36,867 nt of DNA from Saccharofermentans sp. (GTDB taxonomy: Bacteria; Bacillota; Clostridia; Saccharofermentanales; Saccharofermentanaceae): the NCBI GenBank assembly GCA_024684815.1, contig JAIKWL010000072.1:1-36867 (forward strand), in the 5' to 3' direction. A program made the position numbers and the translations under genes. This document shows, piece by piece, positions 1-7,585 of this stretch. The stretch's first letter is position 1; each line of letters begins with the position of its first letter. Under the pieces are notes generated by a model. That model was not told where the DNA came from and searched no databases. It worked only from the letters and a program-made list of their open reading frames with translations.

Positions 1-76
1 CCGTGGCGGATATCTCTATCACGGAAGAGTACAGGCTTTGGCAGAGGCGGCAAGAGAAGCCGGTCTCTCATTCTAA
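1..76 (+). CDS. rplR: 50S ribosomal protein L18, C-terminal end (partial)
   Basis: The window opens inside this gene; only the last 24 codons (frame starting at base 2) and the TAA stop at 74-76 are present. The visible end contains RGGYLYHGRVQALAEAAREA, the conserved C-terminus of bacterial L18, which binds 5S rRNA in the large subunit. It lies 18 bases before rpsE, the normal spc-operon order L18-S5-L30-L15-SecY. The call rests on this short tail plus position. Confidence 0.9.
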   Translation, partial: RGGYLYHGRVQALAEAAREAGLSF

Positions 77-94
77 TCGGGAGGAGCAAATTAG

Positions 95-613
95 ATGGCT
101 TTAGAGTCTAAGAACATTTCAAGAGAAGAAAAGAAGGATAAAGAGTTCGAAGAGCGCGTTATCCACATCGGCCGTGTTTCCAAGACTGTTAAGGGCGGTA
201 AGAATATGAGATTTGCTGCTCTCGTAGTTATCGGCGACAGAAATGGCCGTGTAGGCAAGGGAATCGGTAAGTCCACCGAGGTTCCGGATGCTATCAGAAA
301 GGGTATCGAAGAGGCTAAGAAGAATATCGTTGAGGTCTCTATCGTTAACGGTACTATTCCTCACGAGACAATCGGTGAGTTCGCTGCAGCTCATATCGTT
401 ATGAAGCCTGCTGCAAACGGTACCGGTGTTATTGCCGGCGGTCCTGTTCGTTCAGTATGCGAGCTTGCCGGTATCACAGATATCCGTACAAAATCCATCG
501 GATCCAACAATCCCAACAATATGGTCAACGCTACGATCGAGGGTCTTAAGACCTTGAAGTCTGTAGAAGAAGTTGCAAGACTTCGCGGTAAGTCTGTTGA
601 CGAGATTAAGTAA
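95..613 (+). CDS. rpsE: 30S ribosomal protein S5
   Basis: S5 sits at the back of the small-subunit body and contributes to decoding fidelity and mRNA entry. The 172-residue protein has the N-terminal double-stranded RNA-binding S5 domain (about residues 17-80, with [16 protein letters not shown]) and the C-terminal domain (about 95-160, with [13 protein letters not shown] and [17 protein letters not shown]). Length is normal; the acidic and lysine-rich first 18 residues are a common extension. The ATG at 95 follows a GGGAGGAG ribosome binding site at 79-86. It is co-transcribed with rplR upstream and rpmD 15 bases downstream. Lysine codons are mostly AAG, as expected of a highly expressed gene. 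Confidence 0.98.
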   Translation: MALESKNISREEKKDKEFEERVIHIGRVSKTVKGGKNMRFAALVVIGDRNGRVGKGIGKSTEVPDAIRKGIEEAKKNIVEVSIVNGTIPHETIGEFAAAHIVMKPAANGTGVIAGGPVRSVCELAGITDIRTKSIGSNNPNNMVNATIEGLKTLKSVEEVARLRGKSVDEIK

Positions 614-628
614 GGAGGCCCGCTCAAA

Positions 629-808
629 ATGGCTAACATCAAGATTAAGCTTGTCAAAAGCACAAATAAGGCAAGAGAGTCCGAGAAGGCTACAGTAAGA
701 GCTCTGGGCTTAAAGAAGATCGGCCAGACAGTTGAGAAGGCTGATAATGAGGCTACACGCGGCATGCTCAAAAAGGCTGTTAACTACGTAGCCGTTGTAG
801 AGAATTAA
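629..808 (+). CDS. rpmD: 50S ribosomal protein L30
   Basis: This short gene encodes 59 residues, beginning [14 protein letters not shown] and containing the conserved [13 protein letters not shown] stretch of L30, a small large-subunit protein absent from some bacteria. The ATG at 629 is preceded by TAAGGAGG at 611-618, which overlaps the rpsE stop codon, so the two genes are probably translationally linked. The stop is TAA at 806-808, 16 bases before rplO. Length and position in the spc operon are typical. Confidence 0.97.
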   Translation: MANIKIKLVKSTNKARESEKATVRALGLKKIGQTVEKADNEATRGMLKKAVNYVAVVEN

Positions 809-824
809 TGGAGGTGCCAAAGCA

Positions 825-1268
825 ATGAAGCTCAATGAAATGACTTCCGCAGGCAACGCAAAAGCATATCGTAAGGGAAGAGGTCCCGGATCCGGTAACG
901 GCAAGACTGCCGGCCGTGGTCACAAGGGCCAGAATGCACGTTCAGGCGGCGGAGTAAGACCCGGATTTGAAGGTGGTCAGATGCCTCTTTACAGACGTCT
1001 CCCTAAGAGAGGCTTCAATAATAAGAGATTTGCTCCTGCTTACATCACGATCAACGTTAAGGACCTTGAAGTTTTCGATAACGGAACAACAGTAGATGCT
1101 AAGGCAATCGCTGAGAAGGGTATTATTTCTGTTCCTAAGACAAACGACGGCATCAAGATCCTTGGAAACGGTGAGCTCACAAAGAAGCTTGACGTAACAG
1201 CAGCTAAGTTCACAGCTACAGCTAAGGAAAAGATCGAGAAGGCCGGAGGCACGGCTACGGAGGGTTAA
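825..1268 (+). CDS. rplO: 50S ribosomal protein L15
   Basis: L15 is a late-assembly large-subunit protein. The 147-residue product has the glycine- and arginine-rich N-terminal extension that threads into 23S rRNA ([19 protein letters not shown], residues 18-36) followed by the globular L15 domain. Length matches the family. The ATG at 825 follows GGAGGTG at 811-817. It lies between rpmD and secY, and the last codons carry the ribosome binding site for secY. Confidence 0.98.
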   Translation: MKLNEMTSAGNAKAYRKGRGPGSGNGKTAGRGHKGQNARSGGGVRPGFEGGQMPLYRRLPKRGFNNKRFAPAYITINVKDLEVFDNGTTVDAKAIAEKGIISVPKTNDGIKILGNGELTKKLDVTAAKFTATAKEKIEKAGGTATEG

Positions 1269-1273
1269 TAGGC

Positions 1274-2617
1274 ATGAATGGTATTTTTGATACTGCAGTA
1301 AATGCTTTTCGTGTAGAGTCTATACGCAAAAGGCTGCTCTATACCTTCATGATCCTGGGGATTTTTATGCTCGGCGGTCTTGTTGCCGTTCCCGGTATCG
1401 ATGGTGAGAAGTTTACAACCGTCATCAGAAAATGGGGACAGCTTGCCAGCATCATGGACCTCATCTCCGGTGGTGGCCTCATGCATGCATCGATCTTATC
1501 CCTGGGTGTATCGCCTTATATTAACGCATCGATCATTATCCAGCTTTTGACCGTTGTTATCCCTGCTTTGGAGGATATGTCCAAAGAAGGTGAGACCGGC
1601 CGTAAGAAGATGGATAAGATCACGCGTTATTCGGCAATAGGTCTGGCATTAGTCCAGGCAATAATGTTCACATATTCAACTCGTTCGGCACTTAATTCGA
1701 GCCTTCCTATCTGGCTCAACGGAACTCTTGTTGCCATAACATTTACGGCTGGAGCCGCTATCGTGGTCTTCTTAGGTGAGAAGATCAATGATAAGGGTAT
1801 AGGCAACGGTGTATCCCTCATAATCTTTGCAGGTATCGTTAACCGTCTTCCCGACATGGTCAAGACACTTTACTCTAAGTGTGTCGATATCAGCAGTAAG
1901 ATTGAGAATGCCGTACTCGGAACGATCGTAGGAATTCTTGTTTTCCTCCTGGTTGCAGTCATCTCAGTTGCGATCATCGTATTTGTTCTTTATGTTCAGA
2001 ACGCTGAAAGAAGAATTCCCGTACAGTATTCCAAGAAGGTTATCGGAAGACAGCAGCGCGGCGGTAACAGAGACTATCTTCCTCTCAAGGTCAATATGTC
2101 AGGTGTTATGCCGGTTATCTTTACGATGTCACTGCTTTCTATTCCGTCGATCATCGTTACTCTGTTCTTTAATGAAAGCCAAAACAAGTTTGCGCAGTTC
2201 CTTAAGCAGAGTTTCACTGGCAGCTGGTATTACTATGTGATCTACTTCTTCCTTATTATTGCGTTTACATTCTTCTACACATCGATCAATTTCCATCCTG
2301 TAGAGATTGCAAACAATATTAATAAGAACGGCGGTATGATCAACGGTATCAGATCCGGTAAGCCTACAACAGACTTTATCAAGGCAACTGCTTTCAGGCT
2401 CAATTGGATCGAGGCATTCTTCCTTGTTCTCGTCTGCATCGTACCGACAGTTATCGGTATCCTTACAGGATTTGAGAACGTTTGGTTTGCCGGTACATCC
2501 GTACTGATCCTTACAGGTGTTGCCAATGACCTTATCGTTCAGGTTGAAGGTGAACTTGAGATCAGAAGTCCTAAGGGATTCCTTGAAGATCTCACGATCA
2601 AATCAGGCAGAAGGTAA
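1274..2617 (+). CDS. secY: Protein translocase subunit SecY
   Basis: SecY is the channel-forming subunit of the Sec translocon in the cytoplasmic membrane. The 447-residue polytopic protein has the signature around residues 65-100 (LGVSPYINASIIIQLL, then EDMSKEGETGRKK) and the cytoplasmic loop with ERRIPVQYSKK near residue 245. About ten membrane segments can be read. It starts at ATG 1274, with a GGAGGG site inside the end of rplO. It is the last gene of the visible spc operon: a strong terminator follows 26 bases after the stop, where most Bacillota continue with adk, map and infA. Confidence 0.98.
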   Translation: MNGIFDTAVNAFRVESIRKRLLYTFMILGIFMLGGLVAVPGIDGEKFTTVIRKWGQLASIMDLISGGGLMHASILSLGVSPYINASIIIQLLTVVIPALEDMSKEGETGRKKMDKITRYSAIGLALVQAIMFTYSTRSALNSSLPIWLNGTLVAITFTAGAAIVVFLGEKINDKGIGNGVSLIIFAGIVNRLPDMVKTLYSKCVDISSKIENAVLGTIVGILVFLLVAVISVAIIVFVLYVQNAERRIPVQYSKKVIGRQQRGGNRDYLPLKVNMSGVMPVIFTMSLLSIPSIIVTLFFNESQNKFAQFLKQSFTGSWYYYVIYFFLIIAFTFFYTSINFHPVEIANNINKNGGMINGIRSGKPTTDFIKATAFRLNWIEAFFLVLVCIVPTVIGILTGFENVWFAGTSVLILTGVANDLIVQVEGELEIRSPKGFLEDLTIKSGRR

Positions 2618-2642
2618 TTTACTGTATCTTACAATTCAAAAA

Positions 2643-2677
2643 CCAAGGAGTTGTTTTCAGAAACAACTCCTTTTTAT
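2643..2677 (+). terminator. Intrinsic terminator after secY
   Basis: Perfect 12-base-pair stem, AAGGAGTTGTTT at 2645-2656 and AAACAACTCCTT at 2661-2672, with a TCAG tetraloop, followed by T-rich sequence (TTTTTATTT). This ends the ribosomal protein and secY transcript. Confidence 0.93.
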
Positions 2678-2738
2678 TTAGAACAGCATATCTGAATTGC
2701 AACTTACGGATATTGAAGCATTTGATCTTCAGACGGAT

Positions 2739-2744
2739 TATAAT
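2739..2744 (+). promoter_or_regulatory. Possible -10 element giving a near-leaderless transcript
   Basis: TATAAT at 2739-2744 lies between the secY terminator and the ATG at 2751, so transcription would begin close to that ATG. There is no good -35 at normal spacing: TTGAAG at 2713-2718 would give a 20-base spacer. No ribosome binding site precedes the ATG. This is weak support, mainly positional. Confidence 0.3.
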
Positions 2745-2750
2745 ATCAGC

Positions 2751-3908
2751 ATGAGCAACATACTTGATTATCTGGCGTGGAGGGGAGACCTCACTTTTAT
2801 ACAGGATCCTTTTAACAGTATCGATGCACTGATACTGTCGTGTCTTTCATATGTGGATTTCACCGGGGTTGTTCCCGGCAAAGGCGGCGGAAGGATCACA
2901 ATTGAAAAGGCTGCAGAAAAGTACTTTTCGATCCATTCGGAGGAGGAACTTGCACAGGATAAGTCATTTATAAACTTCGGACCTGCTATGTTCAGATCGC
3001 TTGCTTCAACAAAGAGATTTAAAGGTGCTTATCTTCAGAACTTCGCAGATGATACTGACATATCAAGGCAGATCCAGTTCGCTGCGATCGAGATCGATAC
3101 ATCAGACGGTTATTCATTCATATCATTCAGAGGAACAGATGATACTGTCGTGGGATGGAAAGAAGACTTCAATCTGAGCTTTATGACTGTTCCGGCCGAG
3201 GATGAAGCGGCACAATATCTTCAAAAGGTAATGAAGGGCCGCCTTGACAGAATAAGGATCGGCGGGCACTCAAAAGGCGGACATCTTGCCATATATGCTT
3301 CAGTGGCAGCTCCTTCGTCCCTTTCCGACAGGATAGAGACTATCTATAATTTTGACGGTCCGGGCTTTAATCACGAGGCAATGGAGACCGAAAATTTCAG
3401 GCATATACAGCCCAAGATCATAAAGATAATCCCTCAGACATCGATCATAGGAAGGCTGCTCGAGAATACAACAGAACCGTCGGTGGTTAAGAGCACCGAG
3501 CTTGGCATCATGCAGCATAATCCGCTCTCATGGCAGATGGAAGGAAAGTGTTTTGAACTTTGCGATTCCACAGATAAGATAAGCGACCTGTTCGATGAGA
3601 CCATGACAAAATGGCTCGGTGAAATGAGTTTTGAAGACAGAAAAGTATTTGTTGATGAACTCTTCTCCGTTTTTGAGGCTTCAGGTTGTGAATACTTAAG
3701 CACTCTGACCAAGATCGGTGTCAAGGGCACCAGGGCCATGATCGAAAGGATGCATCAGATCAGAAACGATTCCGGAGCCAAGGTCAGGACGCTGGTAAAG
3801 ATGTTCTTTATAAACCTTAATGTCCTGAAAGACAGCGTTGTGAAAGAAAGGTTCGAAGAAAGCAAAGAAAAATTTGTCCTTGCAGCAAACCTGAAGAAAC
3901 AGAATTGA
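2751..3908 (+). CDS. DUF2974 (Mbeg1-like) alpha/beta-hydrolase-fold protein, putative lipase or esterase
   Basis: The 385-residue cytoplasmic protein starts with NILDYLAWRGDLTF and DPFNSIDALILSCLSYVDF, the characteristic N-terminus of DUF2974 proteins. It has a lipase-like core: SFRGTDDTVVGWKEDF, then a nucleophile elbow G-H-S-K-G-G with the presumed serine at residue 174, then NFDGPGF. The real substrate of this family is not established. I chose ATG 2751 because family members begin just before NILDY; an in-frame TTG at 2697 would add 18 residues. Neither start has a clear ribosome binding site. The gene stands alone between two terminators, convergent with the kinase downstream. Confidence 0.8.
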   Translation: MSNILDYLAWRGDLTFIQDPFNSIDALILSCLSYVDFTGVVPGKGGGRITIEKAAEKYFSIHSEEELAQDKSFINFGPAMFRSLASTKRFKGAYLQNFADDTDISRQIQFAAIEIDTSDGYSFISFRGTDDTVVGWKEDFNLSFMTVPAEDEAAQYLQKVMKGRLDRIRIGGHSKGGHLAIYASVAAPSSLSDRIETIYNFDGPGFNHEAMETENFRHIQPKIIKIIPQTSIIGRLLENTTEPSVVKSTELGIMQHNPLSWQMEGKCFELCDSTDKISDLFDETMTKWLGEMSFEDRKVFVDELFSVFEASGCEYLSTLTKIGVKGTRAMIERMHQIRNDSGAKVRTLVKMFFINLNVLKDSVVKERFEESKEKFVLAANLKKQN

Positions 3909-3919
3909 TCAAATTGAAC

Positions 3920-3968
3920 AGAGGGTGTCTCAAAAGCGAAAACGCATTTTCAGACACCCCCTTGTTTA
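3920..3968. terminator. Bidirectional terminator between convergent genes
   Basis: GGGTGTCT at 3923-3930 pairs with AGACACCC at 3952-3959. The inner AAAAGCG and CGCATTTT extend the stem with one bulge. It lies between the hydrolase stop and the stop of the minus-strand kinase. The T-tracts are short on both sides, so efficiency is uncertain. Confidence 0.75.
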
Positions 3969-3987
3969 TGTTGTTATATGAATTTGA

Positions 3988-5877
3988 TCAGGCAATCAGC
4001 GGAAAAACCAAGGTTACCTTGAACAGATCGCCGTCGATCGATATGTCGAACGAGCCTCCCTGAAGTTCTGTAAGGCTCTTTGCGATAGAAAGCCCGAGAC
4101 CGTTTCCTTCGGTATTACGCGACTGATCACCTCTTACGAATCTCTCGACAAGTTCATCGGCGCTGATATTCAGTTCGGATACTGAGATATTCTTAAAAGT
4201 GGTTACAGCTTTTCCGTTAGCGGTCTCAAGAGTCAGATATACTCTTGTGCCTGGCTGGGAGTATTTACAGATGTTATTCATCAGGTTATCGTATATCCTC
4301 ATCATGCGTCTGCCGTCAGCCATGATCATGACCTTTTCTTCAGGCGCGCTTGTAACAAGGGTAAGATTGCAGCTGTCGAGTTTTTCCTTATATTCGCCTG
4401 CAGTCTGTGATATGAAAGTGCAGCAGTCAAGAGGAGCAGGTTCAATCTCGAGATTACCAGTTGATGCCTTGGATGCTTCAACGAGATCTTCGATCAGTCT
4501 TTTCAGCTTCTCGGATTGTCTTACCACGACTTCGGAATATTCGCTCATCTTAGGATCTGAAGGGTCTGCCGTTCCCATCAGTGAAGCATAATTGATTATG
4601 GATGTAAGAGGAGTCTTGATGTCATGGGAGACGTTGGTTATAAGCTCGGTCTTCATACGTTCGGACTTGAGCCTGTCTTCCACGGCGATGGTGACGGAGT
4701 CTGAAACAGCGTTCAGGTTATTGGCATGTTTTCTGAAATCTCCCCAGAGTCCCTTTGTGCTTGCGCGGTAAGTGATATCTCCGGCTGCCAGTCTGTCGCC
4801 TGCGAGCTTAAGTTTTTTCAGCATAAAGGCTATGTAGAGAAGGAACGGATAGAAGATGATCTTTGACATGATCAATGCTATTACCAGTGTTGCCTGATCT
4901 CCGTCTGAGGCTACAACCGTTATCAGCTCAACAATTGATATTCCTGTAAGGATCAATATGGTCTTCCACACGAGAGGAATGGCAAGGATCCCCTTGATCA
5001 TGAGTCTTATAAGTTTATAAACAAGAGTACCCTTAATAAGCATATGAAGCTTTACTCTGGCAGCAAGGCTGACGGAAAGCCCGAGCATTGAATTAACAAA
5101 AGTGAATAATGCAACAGCAAACACGACTGCCGCAAAGTATCTGTCAGCAGCACCCACGAACATGAACAGGGGCACTGTTACTGTCAATGTCACCGCCGCA
5201 AGCACATCAAAAGGCACTTTGCCCATCGGTCCCAAAACTGCTTCTTCTTTGCCGGGTCTCATTCCTGCTGCACACATGAGCGCAATAAAAGCGGCAATTC
5301 CTATGAGAATAAATACTATGGCAACAGGGTAGACCAGATAACGAAGATTGATGGCAAGGCGGATCACCTGAAGCTCAAATTCCGAAAACGGTGAATAGTC
5401 CGAAGGATCCGCATAAGCTTCTATGGTCGCATCAACAACTTTGGAATCATCGGAATAATCCGTGAAAAAACCTTCCACATAGCCTTCTTCGTTATACACG
5501 ATCTTCAGTTTGTAAGAATAAAGAACAGCATTTTCATATTCTCCCTGTGTTCCTGCGGCTTTTGCAACATCGTCAAAATCCGGAGTTGAGGCGAGTACTT
5601 TGCCGCTTTTATCCGTTATCCTGAGCGGAATAATATCTTTTGAAGAGCGGTTGCCGTTCATAAGGCTGTTGGCATCGTTCAAAACATAATAGTAAAGATC
5701 AGATTCGCTCCGATCCCTTACATACTGCGCTTCGGTTCTGCCGTACAGATCTTCATTAATGCATACAAAAGCAGTACATGTGCAAAGAAATACCGCGAAC
5801 AATGCTATGTTGATCAGCAGAAAGAGCACGGACTTGCCGGCAATCGTTCTGAAGAATTGATTCTTTTTCTTTTCCAT
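3988..5877 (-). CDS. Membrane sensor histidine kinase (OmpR/VanS-type partner)
   Basis: The 629-residue kinase has a first membrane segment at about 15-40, an extracytoplasmic region at about 41-175, then further hydrophobic segments between about 175 and 352, many more than the usual two. A HAMP-like linker (355-400) leads to the HisKA H-box NVSHDIKTPLTSI with phospho-acceptor His418. The ATPase domain has an N-box (RIYDNLMNNICKYS, Asn531 and Asn535) and a G-box (GNGLGLSIAKSL, 591-602). It overlaps the upstream regulator by one base (TAATG), so the two are translationally coupled. The polytopic region between about 175 and 350 matches no sensor domain I recognise; the signal is unknown. Confidence 0.92.
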   Translation of the reverse strand: MEKKKNQFFRTIAGKSVLFLLINIALFAVFLCTCTAFVCINEDLYGRTEAQYVRDRSESDLYYYVLNDANSLMNGNRSSKDIIPLRITDKSGKVLASTPDFDDVAKAAGTQGEYENAVLYSYKLKIVYNEEGYVEGFFTDYSDDSKVVDATIEAYADPSDYSPFSEFELQVIRLAINLRYLVYPVAIVFILIGIAAFIALMCAAGMRPGKEEAVLGPMGKVPFDVLAAVTLTVTVPLFMFVGAADRYFAAVVFAVALFTFVNSMLGLSVSLAARVKLHMLIKGTLVYKLIRLMIKGILAIPLVWKTILILTGISIVELITVVASDGDQATLVIALIMSKIIFYPFLLYIAFMLKKLKLAGDRLAAGDITYRASTKGLWGDFRKHANNLNAVSDSVTIAVEDRLKSERMKTELITNVSHDIKTPLTSIINYASLMGTADPSDPKMSEYSEVVVRQSEKLKRLIEDLVEASKASTGNLEIEPAPLDCCTFISQTAGEYKEKLDSCNLTLVTSAPEEKVMIMADGRRMMRIYDNLMNNICKYSQPGTRVYLTLETANGKAVTTFKNISVSELNISADELVERFVRGDQSRNTEGNGLGLSIAKSLTELQGGSFDISIDGDLFKVTLVFPLIA

Positions 5878-6575
5878 TAATTTCTCCCCTTTTCGATCTT
5901 GTAACCCTGACCGAATATGACCTTGATGTATCTCGGATCGTTGGGTGTGATCTCTATCTTTTCTCTTAAATGTCTGATATGTACTGCAACTGTGTTGTCA
6001 CCTGCAGAAAGTGATTCCTCTCCCCAGACTTTCCTGTATATCTCTTTGGGTGCAAAGACTTTTCCCGGCTGTTCCATAAGGAGTTTCAGGATATCGAATT
6101 CCTTAGGCGTGAGATTTACCTTATTACCGTCTACAGTTACGGTTTTGGTGTCGTTATCAAGCTCAATGGAACCGACAGTGAGCTTTCCTCCGGCGGCAGT
6201 TCCAGAGCCGAGTTTGGTATAACGTCTTAGTTGCGATCCTACTCTTGCAGCGACCTCCAGGGGGTTAAAGGGCTTGGTGATATAATCATCAGCCCCTATG
6301 TTAAGTCCCAATATCTTATCCTGATCTTCGGATTTGGCCGTTAAGAGGATGATCGGCATATTGGAATTTTCCCTGATCTTTGACATCGCTGTTATCCCGT
6401 CCATTTGCGGCATCATTATGTCCAGCAATATGAGATGAATATCTTCTTTTTGTGACAGTTCAACGGCCTCGGCACCGTTAATTGCTTCAAACAATCTGTA
6501 ATCCGGATTCTGCAGATAGATCTTCAGAGCATTTACGATATCTTTATCATCGTCACAAATAAGAATGTTATACAT
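5877..6575 (-). CDS. OmpR/PhoB-family response regulator
   Basis: The 232-residue DNA-binding regulator has a receiver domain (1-115) with acidic pocket Asp8-Asp9-Asp10, phospho-acceptor Asp52 in LILLDIMMPQMDG, Thr79 and Lys101. A winged-helix DNA-binding domain (about 130-230) contains VNLTPKEFDILKLL and the recognition region DNTVAVHIRHLREKI. The start is preceded by GAGGTGAT at 6584-6591 (minus strand), eight bases that pair with the 16S anti-Shine-Dalgarno sequence. It is the first gene of a two-gene operon with the kinase. A phased TTAAGA direct repeat upstream of its promoter suggests autoregulation. Confidence 0.95.
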   Translation of the reverse strand: MYNILICDDDKDIVNALKIYLQNPDYRLFEAINGAEAVELSQKEDIHLILLDIMMPQMDGITAMSKIRENSNMPIILLTAKSEDQDKILGLNIGADDYITKPFNPLEVAARVGSQLRRYTKLGSGTAAGGKLTVGSIELDNDTKTVTVDGNKVNLTPKEFDILKLLMEQPGKVFAPKEIYRKVWGEESLSAGDNTVAVHIRHLREKIEITPNDPRYIKVIFGQGYKIEKGRN

Positions 6576-6611
6576 AACCCCACATCACCTCACCATGTCT
6601 GACATATGGTA

Positions 6612-6640
6612 ATTGTACGAATAAACTCATTAATATCCAA
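6612..6640 (-). promoter_or_regulatory. Sigma-A promoter of the two-component operon
   Basis: Read on the minus strand, the -35 TTGGAT (6635-6640) and the -10 TACAAT (6612-6617) are separated by exactly 17 bases. The predicted start near 6605 gives a 30-base leader that includes the strong ribosome binding site. Confidence 0.65.
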
Positions 6641-6652
6641 TAACAGAGCGCA

Positions 6653-6669
6653 TTAAGATTTGATTAAGA
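6653..6669. promoter_or_regulatory. Direct repeat TTAAGA-N5-TTAAGA, candidate response-regulator site
   Basis: Two identical hexamers, TTAAGA at 6653-6658 and 6664-6669, have an 11-base period. They lie just upstream of the -35 of the minus-strand promoter. OmpR/PhoB-family dimers bind tandem hexamers with about this phasing, for example B. subtilis PhoP boxes. Which regulator binds here is inference. Confidence 0.5.
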
Positions 6670-6673
6670 ATAC

Positions 6674-6696
6674 CGGTTTGTGGCAAAATAACCGGT
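6674..6696. repeat. Inverted repeat CCGGTT-N11-AACCGG upstream of the phosphatase gene
   Basis: A perfect 6-base inverted repeat around TGTGGCAAAAT. It overlaps a weak candidate -10 (CAAAAT, 6684-6689; TTGATT at 6660-6665 as -35, 18-base spacer), so it could be an operator or an RNA hairpin. The function is unknown. Confidence 0.4.
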
Positions 6697-6726
6697 GGAA
6701 AAAGGCGGAGGATACCTGTAAGAATA

Positions 6727-7275
6727 ATGCTTTACATAATGAGACACGGAAAGACCGACTGGAACCTTAAGCACAAGCTTCAGGGAAAGACGGATATCCC
6801 TCTTAATGATGAGGGACGGCAGATGGCGAAAGAAGCACGTGAACATTATAAGGATGTTCACTTTGATATTTGCTACTGTTCGCCTCTTATAAGAGCAAAA
6901 GAGACTGCGCAGATCCTTTTAAAGGGCAGGGATGTTCCGATAATTATCGAAGACAGGCTTGAAGAGATGGGCTTCGGTATCTATGAAGGGGAAGAAGGCG
7001 TATTTAATAAGCCTGAGTGTCCCGTAAGGGAACTGTTCTTTAATCCTTCAGGTTATGTTGCCGTGGACGGGGCGGAGAGCATAGAAGAATTATTCGCCAG
7101 AACAGGCAGTTTTCTTGATGAGATCGCCTATCCCGAGGTCGAAAAAGGAAAGGATGTTCTTATAGTCGGGCATGGGGCTATGAATTCTGCGGTTATCTGC
7201 CAGGTTCTCCATAAGCCCGTAGCAAAACTCTGGGAAGTTGGGATTGAGAACTGCAAGCTCATAAAACTCCTGTAA
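6727..7275 (+). CDS. Histidine phosphatase family protein (phosphoglycerate-mutase-like)
   Basis: The 182-residue cytoplasmic protein of the 2H-phosphatase (branch 1) superfamily has the catalytic RHG motif at residues 6-8 (His7), the phosphate-binding SPLIRAKET with Arg56, an acidic catalytic pair in RLEEMGFG (79-80), and the second histidine His149 in IVGHGAMN. It lacks the insertions of true glycolytic phosphoglycerate mutase, so it is probably a phosphatase of a small phosphorylated metabolite; the substrate cannot be read from sequence. It is divergent from the response regulator. GGAGG at 6707-6711 is somewhat far (15 bases) from the ATG. An inverted repeat (6674-6696) lies upstream. 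Confidence 0.88.
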   Translation: MLYIMRHGKTDWNLKHKLQGKTDIPLNDEGRQMAKEAREHYKDVHFDICYCSPLIRAKETAQILLKGRDVPIIIEDRLEEMGFGIYEGEEGVFNKPECPVRELFFNPSGYVAVDGAESIEELFARTGSFLDEIAYPEVEKGKDVLIVGHGAMNSAVICQVLHKPVAKLWEVGIENCKLIKLL

Positions 7276-7585
7276 AAACAGCTCCATAAATAGGAGCGAC
7301 CACCCCGGGAAGGGTGGCCGCAAATATGGGGATAATAGGAATAGAAAAATGTCTTTGTTGATACTTGAAGTATAGTTTAATCAGTATTAAATTTCAACGC
7401 AATTAATTAAATGTAGTTTTAACGTAATTTAAAAAGAATGTGAATGGTTTTTAGCATAAAACGAACAGTTGTTAACAAAATTGGTCGCTATCTGCTGTCA
7501 GTATACTAAATCATGTTAAGACCTGATTCTTTATGATTAATTGCTATTTTTTATTATGCTTTTGCAATCCTTGTTTATTTCAAGA
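7276..7585. other. AT-rich convergent intergenic region with two GC hairpins
   Basis: No gene is seen in these 310 bases. At the start are two tandem hairpins: GCTCC/GGAGC (7281-7297) and CCACCC/GGGTGG (7300-7317). Neither has a following T-tract, so they are not classical terminators. The rest (about 7340-7585) is very AT-rich and holds several short perfect palindromes, such as ATACTT-G-AAGTAT, TTTAAT-CAGT-ATTAAA and TTGTTAACAA. The region lies between the ends of the plus-strand phosphatase and the minus-strand lipoprotein gene, so termination of both transcripts is the most likely role. Confidence 0.5.

Noticed and set aside
155..163. Perfect DnaA-box-like TTATCCACA, with another in reverse at 9693-9701
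   Set aside because: Both are single copies inside coding genes (rpsE and the DUF4956 gene), far from any cluster or AT-rich unwinding region.
7281..7317. Hairpin pair as a tRNA or tRNA-like element
   Set aside because: No acceptor stem, T-loop motif or anticodon arm can be folded around it.
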